Below, piece after piece: positions 19,745-29,897 of a DNA stretch of 64,000 bases. The position numbers and the translations under genes were made by a program. A model generated the notes under the pieces. That model was not told where the DNA came from, made no database searches, and worked only from the letters and a program-made list of their open reading frames with translations. The stretch's first letter is position 1. Each line of letters starts with the position of its first letter. This DNA comes from Lysobacter antibioticus (GTDB lineage Bacteria; Pseudomonadota; Gammaproteobacteria; Xanthomonadales; Xanthomonadaceae), in the NCBI RefSeq assembly GCF_000731095.1, contig NZ_JMTZ01000008.1, positions 1 to 64,000 of the forward strand, given 5' to 3'.

Positions 19745-19770
19745 AAAGGCCGCGGAATCCGCGGCCTTTC
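19745..19770 (-). terminator. Rho-independent terminator of tsf
   Basis: Read on the minus strand, AAAGGCCGCGGATTCCGCGG then CCTTTTTCTTTG forms a strong GC hairpin (GGCCGCGG/CCGCGGCC) followed by a T-rich tract. It lies about 25 bases past the tsf stop. Confidence 0.85.
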
Positions 19771-19796
19771 TCGTACTGCCTCGAAGCGACGGTGGC

Positions 19797-20678
19797 TTAC
19801 GCCAGGCCGGCCTGCTTCATGACTTCGGCAGCGAAGTCGTCGACCTGCTTCTCGATGCCTTCGCCGACGGCGATGCGCTGCATGCTGACCACGTCGGCGC
19901 CGGCGGCCTTGACCACCTGCTCGACGGTCTGATCGGTGTTCAGCACGTAGGGCTGGCCGTACAGGGTGACTTCGTTGACGATCTTGGCGATCTTGCCGCC
20001 GATGATCTTCTCCAGGATGTCGGCCGGCTTGGACTTGTCCTTGTCGGACATCTTGGCCAGTTCGATTTCCTTTTCCTTCGCCACGAACTCGGCCGGGACG
20101 TCGCTGGCCTTGATGTGCGGCGGGTTCATCGCGGCAACGTGCATGGCCAGGCCGCGGGCCAGGTCGGCATCGCCGCCCTTGAGCTCGATCAGCACGCCGA
20201 TGCGGCCGCCGTGGACGTAGGCCGCGACGTTGTTGGCGCTGTCGATCTGGATCAGGCGACGCACCTGCAGGTTCTCGCCGACCTTGGCGATGACCGCGGC
20301 GCGGGTTTCCTCGACGGTTTCGCCGGAAGCCAGCTTGACGGCCTTCAGCGCCTCGGCGTCGACGGCGCCCGAGCTCAGCGCGGCCTGGGCCACGGTCTCG
20401 GTGAAGGACAGGAAGTTGGCGTCCTTGGCGACGAAGTCGGTCTCGGAGTTGATCTCGACCAGCACGGCCTTGCCGCCGTCCTGGGCGACCGCGATGCGGC
20501 CTTCGGCAGCGACGCGGCCGGCCTTCTTGTCGGCCTTGGCCAGGCCCGACTTGCGCAGCCATTCGGCAGCGGCGTCGATGTCGCCGTTGTTTTCGACGAG
20601 CGCCTTCTTGCACTCCATCATGCCGGCGCCGGTGCGCTCGCGGAGTTCCTTGACCAGGGAAGCGGAAATTTCAGCCAT
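19797..20678 (-). CDS. tsf: Elongation factor Ts
   Basis: EF-Ts catalyses GDP release from EF-Tu. The 293-residue protein has the N-terminal UBA-like signature ([20 protein letters not shown]), then the [12 protein letters not shown] core motif and the C-terminal [16 protein letters not shown] and [19 protein letters not shown] blocks. It lies downstream of rpsB with a 158-base spacer that holds a REP-like hairpin, and ends at a clear terminator. Confidence 0.98.
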   Translation of the reverse strand: MAEISASLVKELRERTGAGMMECKKALVENNGDIDAAAEWLRKSGLAKADKKAGRVAAEGRIAVAQDGGKAVLVEINSETDFVAKDANFLSFTETVAQAALSSGAVDAEALKAVKLASGETVEETRAAVIAKVGENLQVRRLIQIDSANNVAAYVHGGRIGVLIELKGGDADLARGLAMHVAAMNPPHIKASDVPAEFVAKEKEIELAKMSDKDKSKPADILEKIIGGKIAKIVNEVTLYGQPYVLNTDQTVEQVVKAAGADVVSMQRIAVGEGIEKQVDDFAAEVMKQAGLA

Positions 20679-20714
20679 GGGGTTACCTCGGGTGTTCGAT
20701 AAAGTCCGGGCAGG

Positions 20715-20772
20715 AGCGGCGTAAGCCGCGTTTCATCGCTCGGTACGGCGATGCATCGCGGCTTACGCCGCT
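20715..20772. repeat. REP-like inverted repeat between rpsB and tsf
   Basis: A perfect 16-bp inverted repeat (AGCGGCGTAAGCCGCG at 20715-20730 and CGCGGCTTACGCCGCT at 20757-20772) surrounds a 26-base centre. It is one member of the window-wide GGAGCGGCG(T/C)AAGCC family. Its position inside the rpsB-tsf operon could stabilise rpsB mRNA or attenuate tsf; this is inference. Confidence 0.8.
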
Positions 20773-20836
20773 GCTACCCGGAGCGGATACGGGCAAGTGC
20801 AGCCGCGCAGTGTCGCGCGGCTGCATTACATGACGC

Positions 20837-21694
20837 TTACTCGGCAGCCGGAGCTTCGCCGTCGGCCTTCTTGGCGGCCGGGGCGGCAGCCGGAGCCGGG
20901 CCCTTCTTGGCCGGTGCGCGGCCGCGCGGAGCGGACTTGCGGTCGTCCTTGGCGGCGCCGTCTTCGGCGGCTTCGGCGAACTCTTCCTCGCGGACGCTGC
21001 CGACCTGCGGAGCGGCGGCCTTGCCTTCGAGCACGGCGTCGGCGGCGGCGCGGGCATACAGCTGCACGGCGCGGATGGCGTCGTCGTTGCCCGGGATCGC
21101 GTAGTCGACCAGGGCCGGGTCGTAGTTGGTGTCGACAACGGCGATGACCGGGATGCCGAGCTTCTTGGCTTCCTTGATCGCGATGTCTTCATGGCCGATG
21201 TCGATCACGAACAGAGCGTCGGGCAGACGGTTCATGTCCTTGATGCCGCCCAGCGAGGCTTCCAGCTTGTCGCGCTCGCGGCGCAGGCCCAGCACTTCGT
21301 GCTTGACCATCTTCTGGAAGGTGCCGTCGGTTTCGCCGGCTTCCAGTTCCTTCAGGCGCGAGACCGACTGCTTGACGGTGCGGAAGTTGGTCAGCGTGCC
21401 GCCCAGCCAGCGCTGGGTCATGTACGGCATGTTGCAGCGCTGCGCTTCTTCCTTGATCGAATCGCGCGCCGAACGCTTGGTGCCGATGAACAGGATGGTG
21501 CCGCGCTTCTGCGCGATGCCCGAGATGAAGTTCATCGCGTCGTTGAACAGCGGAACGGTCTTCTCGAGGTTGATGATGTGGATCTTGCCGCGGGCGCCGA
21601 AGATGTACGGGCCCATCTTGGGATTCCAGTAGCGCGTCTGGTGGCCGAAATGGACGCCGGCTTCCAGCATCTGACGCATGGTGATCTGAGGCAT
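20837..21694 (-). CDS. rpsB: 30S ribosomal protein S2
   Basis: S2 binds the 30S body near the shoulder. From ATG 21694 it is 285 residues. The normal S2 core ([82 protein letters not shown]) ends around residue 230. About 50 further residues are Ala/Lys/Pro/Glu-rich and low in complexity, an extension on the 241-residue E. coli protein. It is transcribed away from map, the usual arrangement. Confidence 0.97.
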   Translation of the reverse strand: MPQITMRQMLEAGVHFGHQTRYWNPKMGPYIFGARGKIHIINLEKTVPLFNDAMNFISGIAQKRGTILFIGTKRSARDSIKEEAQRCNMPYMTQRWLGGTLTNFRTVKQSVSRLKELEAGETDGTFQKMVKHEVLGLRRERDKLEASLGGIKDMNRLPDALFVIDIGHEDIAIKEAKKLGIPVIAVVDTNYDPALVDYAIPGNDDAIRAVQLYARAAADAVLEGKAAAPQVGSVREEEFAEAAEDGAAKDDRKSAPRGRAPAKKGPAPAAAPAAKKADGEAPAAE

Positions 21695-22354
21695 TGCGAT
21701 AACTCCGAAGGCAAGGGAACCGACCGCCGGTTGAGTGATGGCGGCTCGCCGCGGACGCAGGTCCGTGGCGAAGGGTTCCGGGGTTGGGCCTCCCTGTCGC
21801 TTCCGTGTCCGAACCTGCGGAGCCGAGCTTGCGATCGGTCCCTCAGGCACCCCGGCACGGGCTGTGGCGGCAGGTGTGTATTCGTCGGTGACGCCCGACG
21901 TGGGCGGTGCGATTCGGTCCGGTGAAGCAGGTCGGTCCGGTCGCAGAGCCGCGGAAGTGTAACGGGGACGGGGGCTTGGGGCAAGTTGAGGGGGCTGGAA
22001 GCCGGGTCGGACGAGGGGCGGGGCGGCCAGGAGGCACCCAGGGGCGCCCTGGAGCCGCCCGAATTGCGTGGCTGCCGGCCTTGAGGCTCACCATCTCAGC
22101 TCGAACTGAGAAATCCACTCGCCAGGGGCCGGCCGGGCCGATTGAGCGGCTGCCCGGGCGGCGATTCGGCTTGCGCGGGCGCCTGGCCTTCGCGCCCTGC
22201 ACGCGGGGGCAGCTCCAGCGTTCGCCGGCTGCCCTGTGCCGCGCGGTCCACCTTCGGGACGTACGCGCCGACCGCGCCGGCGATGGCACGCAGCGTCGCG
22301 TCGACAAGGCCCGCGACGCGTGAAGGGCGGCCCCGATTAAGCGATAATGCCGGC
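21695..22354. other. 660-base divergent region between rpsB and map
   Basis: No gene is supported here. The left part is the presumed rpsB leader (21695-21949) and its promoter. The right part (22000-22354) is GC-rich with no clear structure. TAATGC at 22345-22350 just before the map ATG is a possible element of the map promoter, but is not convincing. Confidence 0.5.
21956..21984 (-). promoter_or_regulatory. Putative rpsB-tsf promoter with long leader
   Basis: On the minus strand TTGCCC (21979-21984) and TACACT (21956-21961) are separated by exactly 17 bases, a good sigma-70 arrangement. The start point would be near 21949, giving a 5' leader of roughly 255 bases before rpsB. A long structured leader fits autoregulation by S2, but I did not fold it. 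Confidence 0.5.
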
Positions 22355-23131
22355 ATGGCTATTTCCATCAAGACACCCGAAGACATCGAGAAGATGCGCG
22401 TCGCCGGCCGCCTGGCCGCCGAGGTGCTGCAGATCGTCGCTCCGTACGTGAAGCCGGGCGTCAGCACCGGCGAGCTGGACCGCATCTGCAACGAGCACAT
22501 CGTCAACGTGCAGAAAGCGATTCCGGCCAACGTCGGCTACAAGGGCTTTCCGAAGACCGTGTGCACCTCGGTCAACAACGTGATCTGCCACGGCATCCCG
22601 AGCGACAGCAAGATCCTCAAGGACGGCGACATCGTCAACATCGACGTCACCGTGATCAAGGACGGCTGGCACGGCGACACCAGCCGCATGTATTACGTCG
22701 GCACGCCCTCGGTCATGGCCAAGCGCCTGGTCGACGTGACCCGCGAAGCGATGTTCCGCGGCATCCGCCTGGTCAAGCCCGGCATCACCCTCGGCGACAT
22801 CGGCCACGCCATCCAGACCTATGCCGAAGCCGAGCGCTTCAGCGTGGTGCGCGACTACTGCGGCCACGGCATCGGCCGCGTGTATCACGAAGACCCGCAG
22901 GTGCTGCACCACGGCCGTCCGGGCGAAGGCGTGAAGCTCGTGCCCGGCATGACCTTCACCATCGAACCGATGATCAACGAAGGTACCTACCGCCATAAGA
23001 CCCTGCCGGACGGCTGGACCGTGGTGACCAAGGACCGCAAGTTGTCGGCACAGTGGGAGCACACCGTCGCGGTGACCGAGGACGGCGTCGAAATCCTGAC
23101 CCGCGTGCCGGGCGACGACAACGACCTATGA
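22355..23131 (+). CDS. map: Methionine aminopeptidase, type I
   Basis: MAP removes the initiator Met from nascent proteins. From ATG 22355 it is 258 residues, close to the E. coli 264. The five metal ligands are visible: DGDIVNIDVTVIKDGWHGDT (two Asp), DYCGHGIGRVYHEDP (His), MTFTIEPMINEG (Glu) and QWEHTVAVTEDG (Glu). Its stop overlaps the glnD ATG by four bases (ATGA). The three-gene order map-glnD-dapD is conserved in gammaproteobacteria. Confidence 0.98.
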   Translation: MAISIKTPEDIEKMRVAGRLAAEVLQIVAPYVKPGVSTGELDRICNEHIVNVQKAIPANVGYKGFPKTVCTSVNNVICHGIPSDSKILKDGDIVNIDVTVIKDGWHGDTSRMYYVGTPSVMAKRLVDVTREAMFRGIRLVKPGITLGDIGHAIQTYAEAERFSVVRDYCGHGIGRVYHEDPQVLHHGRPGEGVKLVPGMTFTIEPMINEGTYRHKTLPDGWTVVTKDRKLSAQWEHTVAVTEDGVEILTRVPGDDNDL

Positions 23132-25826
23132 CCGGCCCCGTCGCCGGCGATCGGCCTGACGAACGATTGGCCGATCGGTCGGCGGCGCCCGATGCGGCGA
23201 CGCCCGCGGCCGGCAGCCCGGCGGCGATCCGCGCAGCCTTGAGCGCGGTCGACGCCGCCCTGGCGCAGCGTTTCGACAGCGACCCCAATGCCGACATCGA
23301 CCGCCTGCTGCGCGCGCGCACCGACGCGGTCGATGCGCAGGTGCGTGCGGCCTGGCAGGCCTGCATCGACGAGGCCGCGCCACTGGCCCTGTTCGCGGTC
23401 GGCGGTTACGGCCGCGGCGAGTTGTTTCCGCAGTCGGACATCGACCTGCTGGTGCTCGCCGACTCCGAAGCGCAGACCGCCCAGGCCGAACAACTCGGCT
23501 GTTTCTTCGCCTCGCTGTGGGACGCCGGCCTGCCGGTCGGTCACGCCGTGCGCTCTGCCGAGCAATGCACCGAAGCCGCGGCCGACCTCAGCGTGCTGAC
23601 CGCGATGCTGGAAGCGCGCCCGCTCGCCGCTGGCGCGGTCGCGCAGATGGCGCTGCAGGCGGCGATCTCGCCGTCGCAGGTGTGGCCGGCACGCGAATTC
23701 TTCATCGCCAAGCGCGAAGAGCTGCGCTTGCGCCATGCCCGCTACGGCGACACCGCCGACAACCTCGAGCCCAACCTCAAGGAAGGCCCGGGCGGCATGC
23801 GCGACGTGCAGACCCTGCACTGGATGGCGCTGCGCATCATCGGTACCTCCGATCTGGAATCGCTGGTGTCGATCGGCCAACTGGGGCCGGACGAACTGAC
23901 CACGCTGGAGCGCGAGCGCCGCACCTTGTCGCGCTTGCGTTTCGGGCTGCATCTGGTCGCGCGCAAACGCGAAGAGCGGCTGCGTTTCGATTACCAGAAA
24001 CTGCTCGCCGAACGCCTGGGGCATGTCGACAACGCCGACAACCTCGCCGTCGAGCAGATGATGCAGGGCTTCTATCGCAGCGCCGCCCTGGTGCTGCGCA
24101 TCGGCGAGCGCCTGCTGCAACGTTTCGAGGAACAGATCGAAGGCGAGGCCGTGCCGGTGCCGCTGGACGGCGTGTTCGAAGCCTTCGAGTTGCGCCGCGA
24201 CTACATCGCTGCTCGGACAGCGGGTGCCGCCCGCGACGCCGAGTGGCCGCGCGACGCCTCCGAGGTGTTCGCCCTGTTCGCGGCTTGGGCCGCGCACGAC
24301 GAGATCCGCGGCCTGCATTCGCAGACTGCGCGCGCGCTGGCCGAGGCGTTGTCGCAGGTGCCGAGCTTCGTCCAGGCCGAGCCGGCGTTGCGCGAACGCT
24401 TCATCAAGATCCTGCGCGGCCCGCATCCGGTGCACGCGCTCGAACGCATGGCGCGCCTGGGCGTGCTGGGGCGCTGGATTCCGGCGTTCTCGAAAGTCTC
24501 CGGGCGCATGCAGTTCGACCTGTTCCACGTCTACACGGTCGACCAGCACACCCTGGCGGTGCTGCGCAATCTCGCCCGCTTCGCCTCCGGCGTAGCCGAC
24601 GAACGCTTCAGCATCGCCCACGAAGTCTGGCCGCGCCTGCGCAAGCCGGAGCTGTTGCTGCTTGCCGGCCTGTTCCACGACATCGCCAAGGGCCGCGGCG
24701 GCGACCACTCCGAACTCGGCGGCGACGACGCGCGTGTGTTCTGCTCGACCATGGGCCTGAGCGAGGCCGACACCGCACTGGTCGAATGGCTGGTGCGCCA
24801 ACATCTGTTGATGTCGGTGACTGCGCAGAAGCAGGACATCGCCGACCCCGACGTGATCCATCGCTTCGCCACCAAGGTGGCCGATCGCGAGCACCTCGAT
24901 CATCTGTATCTGTTGACCTGCGCCGACATCGCCGGCACCTCGCCGAAGCTGTGGAACGCGTGGAAAGACCGGCTGCTCGCCGACCTTTACACCGCCACCC
25001 GCCTGGCCTTGCGGCGTGGGCTCGAACATCCGGTCGCGGGCGCCGAGCGCGCCGCCGAAACCCGCGAAGCCGCGCAGGCCATGCTGGCCGCGTTCGGCGC
25101 GCGCGATGACGAGATCGCCGCCTTGTTCGCGCGCATGCCCGAGATCGCCTTCCAACGCGGCCGGCCCGACCAGATCGCCTGGCAGGCGGCCTCGCTGCGC
25201 GGCATTGCGCTCGGCGACACCCGCGTGCGTGCGCGGCCGGTCAGCGCCCACGGCGGCGCCCATGCCGGCGCGCTCGAAGTGTTCGTGCATTCGCCCGATC
25301 GCGACGGCTTGTTCGCTGCGATCGTCGCCACGCTCGACCGGCTCGGTCTGGCGATCCAGCAGGCGCGTGTGCTCGACGGCCCGCAAGGCGCGATTTTCGA
25401 CACCTTCGAAGTGGTGCCGACCGATCCGCGCCAGCCGCCGAGCGCCGAAGATGTCGAACGGCGCCTGGAGTCGACCCTGGCCGGCCCGCTCGAACGCATC
25501 AAGCCGGCACGCCGGGCGCAACCGCGGCATCTGCGCCATTTCCGCATCGTGCCGCAGATCGTGTTCGCCTCGTTCAACAAGGACGAAGCGGCGAGCGCGC
25601 GCACCACCTTGAGCCTGGTCTGCACCGACCGCCCCGGCCTGCTGGCCGACGTCGCCCAGACTTTGCGAAAACAGCGGCTGCGCGTGTACGACGCGCGCAT
25701 CGCCACCTTCGGCGAACGCGCCGAGGACGTATTCCAGATCACCGACGGGCGCGATCGCGCGCTCGACGAAACGCAACAGCAGGCCCTGCGCGACGCGCTG
25801 CTGGCCTGCCTCGAAGGAGACAGTCG

Positions 25827-25830
<4 letters not shown>
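23128..25830 (+). CDS. glnD: [Protein-PII] uridylyltransferase / uridylyl-removing enzyme
   Basis: GlnD senses glutamine and adds or removes UMP on PII, controlling glutamine synthetase and nitrogen-regulated transcription. The 900-residue protein has the nucleotidyltransferase motif [19 protein letters not shown] starting at residue 92, the [20 protein letters not shown] segment, and an HD hydrolase domain with [16 protein letters not shown] (His-Asp at 517-518). Two C-terminal ACT domains start around 710 ([20 protein letters not shown]) and 830 ([20 protein letters not shown]). It overlaps map and dapD by four bases each, so the three are coupled. Confidence 0.97.
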
Positions 25831-26720
<890 letters not shown>

Positions 26721-26730
26721 GGCAGCGCGG

Positions 26731-27189
26731 ATGGGCCGGATCTCGTCGCGCTGGACGGCATGGCACAAGTGGGGCCCGTTGCTGCCGCTGCTGTGCCTGC
26801 CGGTCGCATGCGCGGCGACCTACGGCGTGGGGTTTCCAGTGATGTGGGCGGTCGCGGTATTCGGCACCTACGCGGCCGTATCGGCGGCGTTCCTGCCGCT
26901 CAACTGGGGCTTGGCCGATGAGGTCGAGCAGGCCGGAGACGTGTTGCGTGTGCGGCGCGGCAGCGTCGAGGCCCGGGTAGCGCTGGCGGAGGTGCAGGAA
27001 GTGCGCCCGGCCGGCTGGCTGCAGCGGGGCCAGCTTATGCTGGAGCTGCGCGAGCCGAGCGCCTTGGGCCGGCATATCGTTTTCCTGCCGCAGGCCAATC
27101 CCTGGTTGGACTCGGGCAAGAACGCGATCCTGGCCGATCTGCAGCAGCGCGTGGGTGCAGGCCCCATCGCGCGGCCGTCGAAGCGATGA
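26731..27189 (+). CDS. Membrane PH-like hypothetical protein, tandem paralogue 1
   Basis: This 152-residue protein has two hydrophobic helices in residues 14-55, followed by a beta-rich cytoplasmic domain of about 90 residues (DVLRVRRGSVEARVALAEVQ, then GRHIVFLPQAN). The pattern, two helices then a PH-like domain, is shared with the next two genes: LxVRRG near residue 72, an ALxxV segment, then GxxIVFxP. It is one of three tandem paralogues inserted between dapD and the dapE pair. No function is known to me. Confidence 0.7.
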   Translation: MGRISSRWTAWHKWGPLLPLLCLPVACAATYGVGFPVMWAVAVFGTYAAVSAAFLPLNWGLADEVEQAGDVLRVRRGSVEARVALAEVQEVRPAGWLQRGQLMLELREPSALGRHIVFLPQANPWLDSGKNAILADLQQRVGAGPIARPSKR

Positions 27190-27265
27190 CGATACGGTTC
27201 CGCTCGGTTAAGGATCAGCATCCAGGGCCCGCTGCATGGGATCGTGCATCGATAGGGTTTGCCCA

Positions 27266-27718
27266 ATGATAGAAGGGGATCAGCTCGCGTCGCCGACTAC
27301 TGTGGTGCGCAAACTATGGTCGCGGCTATTGTTGGGCGTCGTCTTGCTTGCTCCTGCGACGTACTTGTTCGGCGGTCGGACCGGCGTCTCTGCCGAGCAC
27401 GTCGCGATCTGGTTGGCATTGGTCGCGGCACTCGCCGCTTATTGCGTGGTGACGAGCTCCTTCGCCGATTGTGTCGCCGATTACGGCGACTACCTGCTGG
27501 TACGGCGTCGAAAATTGGAGCTGCAACTCAAGTTCGCCGACATCGCCTACGTCGAAGACAGTCACAACCTCAAGCCTCGCCGCGTGACCTTGCATCTGAA
27601 GTCTTCGGGGCCGTTGGGACAGCGGATTGTATTCATGCCCCGGCCCAATTCTCTTGGACGCAACGAAGTGGCGTTCGACCTCGAGCGTCGAGTCAATCTG
27701 TCACGGAACGAGACCTGA
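27266..27718 (+). CDS. Membrane PH-like hypothetical protein, tandem paralogue 2
   Basis: This is a 150-residue protein from ATG 27266 (MIEGDQL). An earlier in-frame ATG at 27236 would add 10 residues without a better ribosome-binding site. Two helices span about residues 16-62. The C-terminal domain has YLLVRRRKLELQLKFADIAY, VTLHLKSSGPLGQRIVFMPR and a closing Glu/Arg helix, aligning with its neighbours over the full length. GC content is visibly lower than in the flanking core genes, which may indicate transfer. Function unknown. Confidence 0.7.
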   Translation: MIEGDQLASPTTVVRKLWSRLLLGVVLLAPATYLFGGRTGVSAEHVAIWLALVAALAAYCVVTSSFADCVADYGDYLLVRRRKLELQLKFADIAYVEDSHNLKPRRVTLHLKSSGPLGQRIVFMPRPNSLGRNEVAFDLERRVNLSRNET

Positions 27719-27723
27719 GAACG

Positions 27724-28185
27724 ATGGCCATGAGAGAGATTTCGTCGGGACAGACCTTCTTCCTCAAGAAAATTTTTCCGGTCATCTGGTACGGAGCGCT
27801 GGGTTACATCATCGCCAGAGCGCTCGCGGCCGAGTCTTGGAAGACCGAGCCCCTGGCGGTGCTGGCGCCCACGCTGATGCTGTTGGGCGGCTATCTCCTG
27901 ATGAAGCGCTATGTCTCCACCTTGGCCGACAAAGTGCTCGACGGCGGAAGCTTCTTGCTGGTCAGGAGAGGCCTGGTGAAACAACGCATCGCCCTGGAAG
28001 ACATCGATGATGTCCATATCACCCGCAACGACAATCCTCCGCGCCTCACCCTGAAACTGCGCGTGCCCGGGAAGCTGGGCAAGGAGATCGTCTTCATTCC
28101 GAAAGGCCTGGTGCTGGTGCCTTTCTTCAAGCACCCGCTGGGCGCCGAACTGGCCGAGCGCGTCAAGCGTCTTCGTACGAATTGA
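27724..28185 (+). CDS. Membrane PH-like hypothetical protein, tandem paralogue 3
   Basis: This 153-residue protein starts 5 bases after the preceding stop. Two helices lie at about residues 17-60. The C-terminal domain has FLLVRRGLVKQRIALEDIDD, LTLKLRVPGKLGKEIVFIPK and a basic tail (RVKRLRTN). It shares the LVRRG...IxxxDI...GxxIVFxP framework with the two genes before it. The three appear to be one operon of duplicated genes. Function unknown; PH-like assignment is by pattern. Confidence 0.72.
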   Translation: MAMREISSGQTFFLKKIFPVIWYGALGYIIARALAAESWKTEPLAVLAPTLMLLGGYLLMKRYVSTLADKVLDGGSFLLVRRGLVKQRIALEDIDDVHITRNDNPPRLTLKLRVPGKLGKEIVFIPKGLVLVPFFKHPLGAELAERVKRLRTN

Positions 28186-28211
28186 TCCGACATCGAATCG
28201 AGGTTCACTGC

Positions 28212-28571
28212 ATGACCACGCTTTACGGACTCAACAACTGCGACACCTGCAAGAAGGCCCGCAAGTGGCTGGACCGCTTCGGCGTCGCCCACACCTTCGT
28301 CGACTATCGCGATAACCGGCAGGCGCCGGAGACGTTGGTCGAGTGGAAGAACCAGGTCGGCGGCTGGGAGTCGCTGATCAACAAGTCGTCGACCACCTGG
28401 CGCACCTTGGCGCCGAACCGCAAGGAGCCGGCCTCGGATGCGGAGTGGAAGTTGCTGCTGAAGGAATACCCGCAACTGATCCGCCGTCCGCTGGTGGTGA
28501 CCGACGACGGCAAGGTCAGCCAGGGCTTCAGCGACAACGGCTTCAAGCAGCGCTTCGGGGTCGGTTCGTGA
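28212..28571 (+). CDS. Spx/MgsR (ArsC-like) family protein, YffB type
   Basis: This 119-residue thioredoxin-fold protein of the ArsC/Spx superfamily has the N-terminal redox motif [20 protein letters not shown] (CxxC), an internal [13 protein letters not shown] stretch, and the typical [15 protein letters not shown] cis-proline block. In E. coli the equivalent gene yffB precedes dapE, and here it overlaps the dapE GTG by four bases (GTGA). It is unlikely to be a true arsenate reductase because the context is lysine biosynthesis and the CxxC differs from the ArsC active site. Confidence 0.9.
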   Translation: MTTLYGLNNCDTCKKARKWLDRFGVAHTFVDYRDNRQAPETLVEWKNQVGGWESLINKSSTTWRTLAPNRKEPASDAEWKLLLKEYPQLIRRPLVVTDDGKVSQGFSDNGFKQRFGVGS

Positions 28572-29728
28572 GCGCTGCCTCGTCGAGCGGGGCCTCGTCG
28601 AGTGCCGTGCTCGATCTGACTCTGGCGCTGATCGCACGGCCCTCGGTCACGCCCGACGACCTCGGTTGCCAGGCGCTGATCGCCGAACGCCTGCGCCGCG
28701 CCGGTTTCGTCTGCGAGCACCTGCGCTACGGCGAGGTCGACAATCTGTGGGCGGTGCATGGCGACGGCGAAGGCCCGACCCTGGTCCTGCTCGGCCATAC
28801 CGACGTGGTGCCTTCGGGCCCGGTCGATGCCTGGGCCAGCGATCCCTATCTGCCGGAGATCCGCGACGGCGTGCTGTACGGCCGCGGCGCCGCCGACATG
28901 AAAGGCAGCGTGGCCGCGTTCGTGGTCGCGCTGGAGGACTTCGTCGCCGCGCATCCGCGGCATCGCGGGCGTGTCGCCCTGTTGCTGACCTCGGACGAAG
29001 AAGGCGATGCGATCGATGGCGTGCGCCGCGTCGCCGAGGCCTTCCGCGAGCGCGGCGAGCGCATCGACTGGTGCGTGACCGGCGAGCCCTCGTCGACCGC
29101 CAAGCTCGGCGATCTGTTGCGCGTCGGCCGTCGCGGCACCTTGTCGGCGACTTTGAAGGTGATCGGCGTGCAGGGCCATGTCGCCTATCCGGACAAGGCG
29201 CGCAACCCGATCCACCAGGCCATGCCGGCCTTGTCCGAACTCGCTGCGCGGCGCTGGGACGAGGGTTACGAAACCTTCCCGCCGACCTCGCTGCAGATCA
29301 GCAATATCCACGCCGGCACCGGCGCCAACAACGTGATCCCGGGCGAACTGCAGGTGTTGTTCAACCTGCGCTACAACCCGAGCTGGAATGCCGAACGCCT
29401 GGAGCAGCAGTGCGAAGCAGTGCTGCGCGCGCATGGCTTGGAATACGAATTGCGCTGGTTCCGCGGCGGCGAACCGTTCTACACCCCGGAAGGCCCGCTG
29501 CGCGCGGCGGCGCGCGAAGTGCTGGCGCAGTTCTCCGGCGCCGTGCCCGAGGAAAGCACCGGCGGCGGCACCTCGGATGCGCGTTTCATCGCGCCGCTGG
29601 GCGCGCAGTGCATCGAGATCGGCCCGGTCAACGCCAGCATCCACAAGGTCGACGAGAACGTCCTGGTCGCCGACCTGGAGGCGCTGCCGGATCTGTATCG
29701 GGCGTTGATCGAGCGTTTGTTGGTCTGA
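28568..29728 (+). CDS. dapE: Succinyl-diaminopimelate desuccinylase
   Basis: DapE is a di-zinc peptidase-family M20 enzyme that releases succinate from N-succinyl-LL-diaminopimelate. There is no suitable ATG. The GTG at 28568 overlapping the upstream stop gives 386 residues (family about 375) with a short Ser/Ala-rich lead. Motifs are [12 protein letters not shown] (His and Asp), [16 protein letters not shown] (bridging Asp), [13 protein letters not shown] (Glu pair), [20 protein letters not shown] and [11 protein letters not shown] near the end. A long palindrome follows its stop. Confidence 0.97.
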   Translation: MSAASSSGASSSAVLDLTLALIARPSVTPDDLGCQALIAERLRRAGFVCEHLRYGEVDNLWAVHGDGEGPTLVLLGHTDVVPSGPVDAWASDPYLPEIRDGVLYGRGAADMKGSVAAFVVALEDFVAAHPRHRGRVALLLTSDEEGDAIDGVRRVAEAFRERGERIDWCVTGEPSSTAKLGDLLRVGRRGTLSATLKVIGVQGHVAYPDKARNPIHQAMPALSELAARRWDEGYETFPPTSLQISNIHAGTGANNVIPGELQVLFNLRYNPSWNAERLEQQCEAVLRAHGLEYELRWFRGGEPFYTPEGPLRAAAREVLAQFSGAVPEESTGGGTSDARFIAPLGAQCIEIGPVNASIHKVDENVLVADLEALPDLYRALIERLLV

Positions 29729-29794
29729 TCGGGCACGAAGCCGCGGCGCTTGCGTGCGTCGTCGGCTAACGGCTGTTGCCACGCCGTTGCGGTT

Positions 29795-29869
29795 CGCGGT
29801 CGCGGCTTGCGCCGCTCCTACCCTTTGCAACGTCGCTCCTGGGTAGGAGCGGCGCAAGCCGCGACCGCG
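29795..29869. repeat. Perfect 29-bp inverted repeat (REP family) between convergent genes
   Basis: Arms at 29795-29823 and 29841-29869 are perfectly complementary over 29 bp around a 17-base centre. The right arm contains GGGTAGGAGCGGCGCAAGCC. It lies between dapE (plus) and the penicillin acylase (minus), where it could act as a bidirectional transcript end, although there is no T tract. It is the cleanest copy of the window-wide repeat family. Confidence 0.9.
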
Positions 29870-29897
29870 TGACGTCAGATCGCCGTGCCCCCGGCAA

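Noticed and set aside
28212-28571. An arsenate reductase call for the small gene before dapE
   Set aside because: It belongs to the superfamily, but the CxxC layout, short length and yffB-dapE synteny point to a YffB/Spx-type protein.
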